From CAZICM01 sp964537685 (lineage in GTDB: Bacteria > Myxococcota_A > Polyangia > Polyangiales > Polyangiaceae): a stretch of 64,000 bases of DNA. The stretch lies in contig CAZICM010000047.1 of assembly GCA_964537685.1 (NCBI GenBank), positions 3,430 through 67,429 of the forward strand, written 5' to 3'. A program made the position numbers and the translations under genes. The first letter of the stretch is position 1; each line of letters begins with the position of its first letter. The notes beneath the pieces were generated by a model that ran no database searches, was not told the DNA's origin, and saw only the letters and a list, made by a program, of their open reading frames with translations. Of this stretch, positions 54,469 through 61,096 are shown one piece after another.

Positions 54469-55965
54469 ATGATTTATTTCATGCACCGCGTCTACCTCGA
54501 CCACAACGCCACAACGCCCATTGCCCGCGACGTACGCAAAGCCATGGATCATATTCTTGAAGACGCGCACGGCAATCCATCTTCATTGCACACCCAAGGC
54601 CGGGTCGCCCGGGGAATTATCGATCAAGCCCGCCGAAGAGTCGCCATCCTGCTGGGATGCCCGCCTGAACAAATTGTTTTTACATCCGGCGGCACAGAAG
54701 GAAACAATACCATTATCAAAGGTATATTTCATCAATCTCTTCGGATAAAATCACCAAAGGATTGCCACATCATTACAACGAAAATAGAACACGACTCGGT
54801 CCTCGGCGCATGCGCGCAAGTTGAAGCGATGGGCGGGCGCGTCACCTATTTGCCAGCCCAAAGCAATGGCCTTATCGATCCCGCTGCAGTCGAAAACGCC
54901 ATAACACCCGGCACCATTTTAATTTCCGTCATGCACGCCAACAACGAAACGGGCGCCATCCAGCCGGCCGAAGAAATCGGCCGAATCGCCCGAAAAGCAG
55001 GCATCCCCTTTCACACCGACGCCGTGCAGAGCTACGGGAAAATCCCCACCCGGGTCGACGATTTGGGCTGCGACTTCCTCACCCTCACTGCGCATAAAAT
55101 CAATGGCCCCAAAGGCGCCGGCGCCATTTATTTCCGCGGCGAACATCCCTTCTGCCCGCTTATCTCGGGCGGCGATCAAGAGCGCGGCCTCCGCACCGGA
55201 ACCGAAGGCGTTCATCAAATTGCCGGATTGGCCAAAGCCGCCGAACTCGCCCGCGAGCGAATGAGTTCCGAATTCACGCGCCTGTCCGAAATTCGCGCCG
55301 AGTTTCTATCCAGCCTGCGCTCGGCATTTCCCGAGGTCGTCGTGAACGAAGCCCCGCCCGGAAAACAGCTTCCAGGCACGCTCAACCTCACCTTCCCCGG
55401 CCACGAAGGACTCCAATTGCTCGCGGGCCTCGACTGCTATGAAGTCAGCGTATCCATTGGCTCCGCATGCACAGCCGATCGAATTGAACCATCTCACGTT
55501 TTAATGGGCATGGGCCTCAATGCCAGAGCCGCACTTTCATCGATCCGGATGAGCATGGGCCTCACCACGAGCCGCCGCGACATGCGCTATGTGGTCTCCG
55601 CGCTGGAAGAAGTGCTTAAAAAAAGCCCTGAAGGACTCTCCTATCTCGATCCTCAGCATTTAACCCCCGAACGCCTTGCGCATCCCAACACCTATCTTAT
55701 CGATTTACGCTTCACCTACGAACGAATGCTTGCTCCATCCGCGCCTGGAGCTCGAGAATGGTCGGCCTCGGGTTTTGATAAAATGATTCCCGACATCCCC
55801 AAAGACCGCGAAGTCATTTTAATGTGTGGCACAGGTGTTACATCGTATTCAGCGGGATACCGGCTCGCCAATGCGGGCCATCCCAGCGTAAAAGTCGTAT
55901 TCGGAGGCTATGCTGCGTGGCGCGCGCTGTACCCGGACGAATCCGCCGCGAAAAACCAGCATTGA
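54469..55965 (+). CDS. cysteine desulfurase fused to rhodanese domain
   Basis: The protein is 498 residues from ATG 54469; ATG 54481 four codons later is equally plausible. Residues 5-380 are a NifS/IscS-type desulfurase: YLDHNATTP, TSGGTEGNN, HANNETGAIQP, the PLP Lys 210 in AHKINGPKGAG, and the persulfide Cys 334 in GSACTADR. Residues about 395-498 are a rhodanese domain with active Cys 453 in CGTGVTS. The fusion could pass sulfur straight from desulfurase Cys to rhodanese Cys, for thiolation or Fe-S cluster delivery. No iscU-like scaffold is next to it. Confidence 0.93.
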   Translation: MIYFMHRVYLDHNATTPIARDVRKAMDHILEDAHGNPSSLHTQGRVARGIIDQARRRVAILLGCPPEQIVFTSGGTEGNNTIIKGIFHQSLRIKSPKDCHIITTKIEHDSVLGACAQVEAMGGRVTYLPAQSNGLIDPAAVENAITPGTILISVMHANNETGAIQPAEEIGRIARKAGIPFHTDAVQSYGKIPTRVDDLGCDFLTLTAHKINGPKGAGAIYFRGEHPFCPLISGGDQERGLRTGTEGVHQIAGLAKAAELARERMSSEFTRLSEIRAEFLSSLRSAFPEVVVNEAPPGKQLPGTLNLTFPGHEGLQLLAGLDCYEVSVSIGSACTADRIEPSHVLMGMGLNARAALSSIRMSMGLTTSRRDMRYVVSALEEVLKKSPEGLSYLDPQHLTPERLAHPNTYLIDLRFTYERMLAPSAPGAREWSASGFDKMIPDIPKDREVILMCGTGVTSYSAGYRLANAGHPSVKVVFGGYAAWRALYPDESAAKNQH

Positions 55966-56011
55966 AGCGTATGGACGACGCCTAAAAAAAAGGGCTACGT
56001 TCGCGATTGAA

Positions 56012-57097
56012 ATGAATACTTCTCTCCAATCAGCCCAGGACAGCTTCGCTATTCGAAGCCGGCCTCTTTCACCCAATTCCGGGCCATTGCCCCTTTTATT
56101 AGAACCCGCTTCAAAAAGCCGCGATCTTGCGTCGCTTGTTCATTTTCTCAAAGAGAAAAAATCGTGGATCGAAGAAGAGCTTTTATCGTCCGGGGCGCTT
56201 CTTTTCCGGGGTTTTGAAATCAACCGGGCCATCGATTTTGAACAAGTGGCCAAAGCCATTTCCCCCAAGCTTCAAAACGACTACCTCGGCACTTCACCGC
56301 GCGACGCGCTCACCGAATACGTCTTTTCGGCAAGCGAGCTTCCGGGCTTCTATCCCATTCCCGAGCATTGCGAGATGAGCTTTCTGCCGCACCCGCCCGA
56401 GCGGCTCTTTTTCTCTTGCCTCGTCGAACCGCGCGCCCCAGGCGGCGAAACTCCATTGGTGGATTTCCGGGCCGTGCTTCGTTCAATGGATCCAGCCGTG
56501 CGCGAGCGCTTCGAGCAAAAAGGCGTGCGCATTATCCGGAATTATTCCGGTCCAGAAGGAGGCCCGCGTTTCGATTTATGGAAACTGAAGCGATGGGATG
56601 AGATTTTTAGGACAACTGATCGAAATGCCGTTGAACAGCGCTGCGCAGACCTAGGCTTTGAATGCACATGGAAAGAAGGCGGGAAACTCCGTCTCGTTCA
56701 CACCCAGCCCGCAATCCGGCCGCATCCCATCACAGGCGAGCCTGTATGGTTTAACCATTCCCAAGTATTTCATTTATCGAGCGCACCGGATGAATACCGC
56801 CGTATTGTGAAACGGCAAAATTGGATTGAACTCCATTGCCTCGAATGGTTTTCAAAATCGATGGTATTTGCCAAAAAGCATTTGGTAAAGCCCGAGGATC
56901 AGGCGATGCATTGCACATATGGCGATGGAACGCCGATTTTAGACACCGACATGAACGCCGTGCGCGACGCCATTTGGCAAAATATGGTGATATTTCCCTG
57001 GCAGAGGGGCGATGTGGTGGTCATCGACAACGCGGCCATCGCGCATGGGCGCTTGCCCTACCGAGGGCCGCGTTTGGTCGTTGTCGCTTGGAGTTAA
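56012..57097 (+). CDS. TauD/TfdA-family Fe(II)/2-oxoglutarate dioxygenase
   Basis: From ATG 56012 the protein has 361 residues, 46 bp after the desulfurase gene. The facial triad is His 119 and Glu 121 (EHCEMSF) and His 345 (IDNAAIAHGR). The 2-oxoglutarate Arg is probably in RGPRLVVVAW. A conserved GGETPLVD loop is near residue 145. Members hydroxylate amino acids or sulfonates, including in secondary metabolism (SyrP-like). The substrate is unknown, and its neighbour handling cysteine sulfur may be a hint. An earlier in-frame start at 55910 overlaps the desulfurase and is rejected. Confidence 0.9.
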   Translation: MNTSLQSAQDSFAIRSRPLSPNSGPLPLLLEPASKSRDLASLVHFLKEKKSWIEEELLSSGALLFRGFEINRAIDFEQVAKAISPKLQNDYLGTSPRDALTEYVFSASELPGFYPIPEHCEMSFLPHPPERLFFSCLVEPRAPGGETPLVDFRAVLRSMDPAVRERFEQKGVRIIRNYSGPEGGPRFDLWKLKRWDEIFRTTDRNAVEQRCADLGFECTWKEGGKLRLVHTQPAIRPHPITGEPVWFNHSQVFHLSSAPDEYRRIVKRQNWIELHCLEWFSKSMVFAKKHLVKPEDQAMHCTYGDGTPILDTDMNAVRDAIWQNMVIFPWQRGDVVVIDNAAIAHGRLPYRGPRLVVVAWS

Positions 57098-59560
57098 TTA
57101 ATTCACGCAGGAAGGCTTAACAGGCATACTAAAGTTATTGTCCTCGCGGCACTCGTGGAACTTCGGATTCATCGGATCCAACAGCACGCGGGCAATAAAG
57201 GTATCCACCTGGCCTGCCAGCACCGGATCTAAAGCCAGCGCAATCACCTGCGTTTGTCCAGGGAACAGCGTCTGCGTCGTCACCGTCTGACCCACCAGCA
57301 CTTCCATCGCGCCGTCCTGCTTGTACACGCCGATATCAGCGCCGGCCGGCAATGAAGCCAATCCGATATTGCGCACCGACACCTGAGCATTCACCGGCGC
57401 AGAGCAGTCCACCGTGAGCGACAAAGTAATATCGGGCGCATCGAAAATGCCTTTATCCTGCACATTTTGACGGAAATTGTTCAGCCACGGCACGGTCCAA
57501 TTGTTCTTCTCACCCTTTGGAATGGATCCATAAATATTGGGCATATCGCAGGCCGAATCGCGGTTATCACAAATATTCGAGACGTGATAGGTGTGCTCAC
57601 TCCACAGTGTGCGCGTACCCACCCATGAATTTGCTTTATCACCGTATACCGTAATACCGCGATAAGATTGCCCTAATTGAGTGCCCGGCGTCCACGCGAC
57701 ACCATTCACCACGGAAGGATTGCCATTGGCATCCATACAGCCCCAGCCTGCGGAGCTGGGATCGGCGGAGTTAGAAATCATCACGATTTCCGAACGGCCA
57801 TCGCCGTCCACATCGGCCACCAGCGAGGCTTCCGTCGCGGTAAACGACGTTGTTGGCGCGGCAAAGCGAACATTGCCCGTCTGGCCGTCGTACACCCACA
57901 CAAAGCATTCATCGTTATAAATAACTTCCGCGCGCCCATCGCCTTCGAAATCGAAGACCGACGAACCCGTAACCGACGAACTTAAATCGTGATTGGCCGT
58001 GCTCCACAGCACATTCAACGTATTGTTCACCAAATCAGGTTTTAAGACCGAATAAAACGTCGCGAGGGCAACACCAACCTCGGGGAAACCATCCCCATCA
58101 AAATCGGCGACCGTGGGCGGACCGCCGGTCCCCGTGCCCGGGATTTTAAGCGCCGTCCATTTATCGGTGCCATCCAATCCGTTCAAAATGTGCAAATTAC
58201 CCTGGCGAACCAAAGCCATTTCGGGCTTACCATCTTTATCGAAATCGCCCACCGCGGGGAAACCATCGGTTAAATCGGCTCTATCCCATAGAATTGTTCC
58301 ATCGCTCTTGTATGCCGTGCGCCCGGCCAAAAGCTCCAAATGCCCATCGGGAGCACCGTCCAAATCGACAAAGGTTGACAGCGCCGTCTGCACATTCTGG
58401 CCGCCGATTCCAGCCGCGCCCGTCCACTTCAGCGTCAGCGCGCCGCCCGTCGTCGCAAATACCGTCGCGCCATAGGCAATCTCGGGATATCCATCCAGAT
58501 CCATATCCGCAATGGACAACCCGCCTCCCCATCCAAACGCATTGGTATTAAATCCGGGCACCGTCAAATCGCTCTTTCTCAAGAGCTTTCCATTGGCATC
58601 GAGCAGCACCAAATATCCCTCGCCCGTTACCGCGGCGATATCCATGCGATTATCTAGATCGATGTCGCCAATTGCAACGGATAATCCCATAAATCCGATT
58701 GAATTTGCATCATCGGCATTCTTGAGCGACCAGATTTCTTTTCCGGTGCGGCCATCGAGCATTCTTAGAACGCCTGATTTACAAGCGCTCACAGCACCCG
58801 TCGTGCACTGGCAGCATGTGCCTTTGCCCGTCGTGGCATGAATCGCCCGGCCCGACACGAAAATAATATTGGGCGAATCCAATTCATCGACTTTGCCATC
58901 GCAATTACCATCGAATACACGTCCAACAGCGGGCGTTGCCCACACATCCACATGTTCAGGCGAATCGACAGCATTGGCGCCCCAAGACCACTCGGCAATA
59001 GCATTCAAAGGCACATCACCCGGCGGCTTATACTCACAGGCTTCAACACAGCCGGCGGGCTGCCCATTGGCATCGCATTTCGGCGGCAAATCGAGGCATT
59101 TTCCACCCTGCGGAAGAGGCTGAGTGCACATCGAACCGGCGCCTCCGGCACCTCCGGCTCCGCCCTGCTGCTCGCCCAAAGCCGTTTCACAGTATTGGCC
59201 AGGACCACAATCATTAGCGGTAAAACAATTTTTGCCGGGCATAACGCATTTATCGAAGAGGCACACTGTTCCGCCGCTACAGCACGCTCCGCCGCAGGCA
59301 TTCGCGGCGGAATCGCAGCAAATGCCATTCACACAAACCCCGCCATTGCAATCGGCCGCACTCGAGCACGCGCCGGCATCGCCAAACAGCGAACCTCCGC
59401 TTCCCGAGCCTCCCGTGCCGCCCCCGCCCGCCCCCGCAATACCGCCGGACGAAGAGGAGCTTTGGCTACCGGTATCACCGTCACCTCCGCAAGAAGCGAT
59501 CGCAGCGACGGGCGCGGCGATCAAAATGGAAAACAATCCAAGCGTGCGTGTGGTTCGCAT
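57098..59560 (-). CDS. FG-GAP/VCBS propeller lipoprotein (copy 2)
   Basis: The start is ATG 59560 (820 residues), with GGAGG 8-9 bases upstream. The signal ends IASC near residue 24 and is followed by a Ser/Gly linker. Residues 65-170 are Cys-rich (CNGGVCVNGICC, CGGACCSGGTVC). Residues about 190-640 contain FG-GAP-like calcium-binding units (DIDLDNRMDIAAV, DMDLDGYPEIAYG, DFDGDGFPEVGVA, DVDGDGRSEIVMI). A CARDB-like C-terminal beta domain ends with a Cys pair. It is a clear paralogue of the 37197 gene, with longer linkers. It is probably exposed on the cell surface. Confidence 0.92.
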   Translation of the reverse strand: MRTTRTLGLFSILIAAPVAAIASCGGDGDTGSQSSSSSGGIAGAGGGGTGGSGSGGSLFGDAGACSSAADCNGGVCVNGICCDSAANACGGACCSGGTVCLFDKCVMPGKNCFTANDCGPGQYCETALGEQQGGAGGAGGAGSMCTQPLPQGGKCLDLPPKCDANGQPAGCVEACEYKPPGDVPLNAIAEWSWGANAVDSPEHVDVWATPAVGRVFDGNCDGKVDELDSPNIIFVSGRAIHATTGKGTCCQCTTGAVSACKSGVLRMLDGRTGKEIWSLKNADDANSIGFMGLSVAIGDIDLDNRMDIAAVTGEGYLVLLDANGKLLRKSDLTVPGFNTNAFGWGGGLSIADMDLDGYPEIAYGATVFATTGGALTLKWTGAAGIGGQNVQTALSTFVDLDGAPDGHLELLAGRTAYKSDGTILWDRADLTDGFPAVGDFDKDGKPEMALVRQGNLHILNGLDGTDKWTALKIPGTGTGGPPTVADFDGDGFPEVGVALATFYSVLKPDLVNNTLNVLWSTANHDLSSSVTGSSVFDFEGDGRAEVIYNDECFVWVYDGQTGNVRFAAPTTSFTATEASLVADVDGDGRSEIVMISNSADPSSAGWGCMDANGNPSVVNGVAWTPGTQLGQSYRGITVYGDKANSWVGTRTLWSEHTYHVSNICDNRDSACDMPNIYGSIPKGEKNNWTVPWLNNFRQNVQDKGIFDAPDITLSLTVDCSAPVNAQVSVRNIGLASLPAGADIGVYKQDGAMEVLVGQTVTTQTLFPGQTQVIALALDPVLAGQVDTFIARVLLDPMNPKFHECREDNNFSMPVKPSCVN

Positions 59561-59689
59561 AAAAAAAGCCTCCAAAAAAAACAATAAAAAGCTCTACGCC
59601 CGCGCAATGAAGGGGTGAAGCAATGATTGGAATGCATGGCAATGCATTCAATACGATAAAGGTAAAAAATGTAGCCTAGGGGAACGCGG

Positions 59690-60955
59690 CTAGGTCATTT
59701 CGCCGAGCGCATTGCGTTTCCACTCATGCTTACAGGCGGTCGCCAAATTGGTGCCGCCCCTGCCGCAAATGCTGCACCACCACGATGTAATTCGGGCAGG
59801 CTCCTCGGGCTGATTTTTTTTGGCGGCGGCGGCGAGTGCGGCCTGACTTTGCTTGGTGGGGCGAATAGAGCGGGGCGGAGCGGGAAGCGGGGCGGACGCG
59901 GTCACTTCAGAGCTTGAAGGCAGCGGGGCCAGAGCCTTGCTAGCCGGACTTTGGGTCAGAGGCGAAGGCTCGATGGACGAGCCGCCTTCGGCGAGTTTGG
60001 CCTTGGCATCCTCGGCCCATTTTTCGAGAGCCTCGCGTTTTTGGGTTTCATCGCTGAGCCTTTGATTGAGGCGTTTTAAGTCATCGCGCACGGCACGCAC
60101 CTCGAGGCTCATGGACTCCTTCGCGGTACGTTCGCTCCACACATCGGCTTCGGCTTTCCGGAGCGCATCGGAGAGCGCATTGATACGTTCCTCGGCCGCC
60201 GTGAGGCGCTCCATCAATTGCTTTTCGAGACGCGAAGCGTTTGCGATTTCGAGCAATTGTTTTTCGAAGCGGGCGGCTCTGGCATCGGCATCGCGGAGTG
60301 AATTGCGCACGGTTTCGAGAGAGAGCCCGGTGCTCTTGGAAGCGTCGCTCAAGGCTTTAATTTCGGCATCGGCGCGTTTGAGTTCGCCTTGAGCCAGAGC
60401 CAAATCGCGGGTTTTGTTTTCGCCGAGTTCGCGTGCGGCGTGGAGATTTTTTTCGAGGGATGCGACGGCGGCACGGTGTTCTTTATCGAGAGAAGCGATG
60501 GCCGTTTTGTTTTCTTTATCGAGAGCGGCGACGGCGGTGCGATGTTCATCGGTGAGTGCATCGAGGCGTTTTTTCAGCTCATCGGCGCGGGTTTTATGAT
60601 CGAAAAGAGGCAGAGATCGGATTTCATTTTTGGTTTCTGCGAGTTCGGAAGTGATGGAGCCGAGCTTGGAATGAAGGCCGGAGAAGTCGCTTGCGATATT
60701 GGAGATAGAGCCTGCGAGTTTATCGACGCGCTGTTGGAGATTGCGTTCTTCGTTTCGATTGAGCTCGGCGGACTCGCTGAATTTGGATTCGAGTTGTTTG
60801 GTGTTGTGGTTATGGAGGTCGCGCTGGGCGGCGATATCCTTGAGCCATTGGGACTGGAGCTCGCGGAGCTGGCTATGGATGCGGGCGCTCAAGAGCGCAA
60901 CGGCAACGATGGCGAGGAGGGCGATGGCGAGGAGGGCGATGATGGGAGTGGTCAT
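59690..60955 (-). CDS. membrane-anchored coiled-coil protein with Cys/His tail
   Basis: This 421-residue protein starts with a membrane helix (IIALLAIALLAIVAVALL). A long coiled coil follows, from about residue 27 to 310, with heptads and repeated DKENKTAIASLDKEHR-type motifs. A Pro/Ser/Ala-rich linker then leads to the last 30 residues, where CSICGRGG and a later Cys and His (TACKHEW) form a possible zinc site. The topology is like that of RmuC or DivIVA-like scaffolds without matching either. The 5' leader is unusually pyrimidine-rich on the coding strand. The function is unknown. Confidence 0.82.
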   Translation of the reverse strand: MTTPIIALLAIALLAIVAVALLSARIHSQLRELQSQWLKDIAAQRDLHNHNTKQLESKFSESAELNRNEERNLQQRVDKLAGSISNIASDFSGLHSKLGSITSELAETKNEIRSLPLFDHKTRADELKKRLDALTDEHRTAVAALDKENKTAIASLDKEHRAAVASLEKNLHAARELGENKTRDLALAQGELKRADAEIKALSDASKSTGLSLETVRNSLRDADARAARFEKQLLEIANASRLEKQLMERLTAAEERINALSDALRKAEADVWSERTAKESMSLEVRAVRDDLKRLNQRLSDETQKREALEKWAEDAKAKLAEGGSSIEPSPLTQSPASKALAPLPSSSEVTASAPLPAPPRSIRPTKQSQAALAAAAKKNQPEEPARITSWWCSICGRGGTNLATACKHEWKRNALGEMT

Positions 60956-61096
60956 AATTGGGATGTGGATGTGGGAAGGGGAAGGATGAGGGGCAATTCA
61001 GTGGGAGGGCAAGTTTTAGGATGGGGAGGGATTTAGAATGGGAGGAAAATAATTGGGGGATTTTTGGGGAGATATTATTTGAATTGATAATAAATA
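60956..61096. other. purine-skewed intergenic region
   Basis: Read on the plus strand, this 141-bp gap is almost all purine plus T and has many G runs (GGGAAGGGGAAGGATGAGGGG near 60976, then GGGGAGGG and GGGAGG). It separates two minus-strand genes and forms the leader of the coiled-coil gene. No ORF is visible. Confidence 0.5.
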
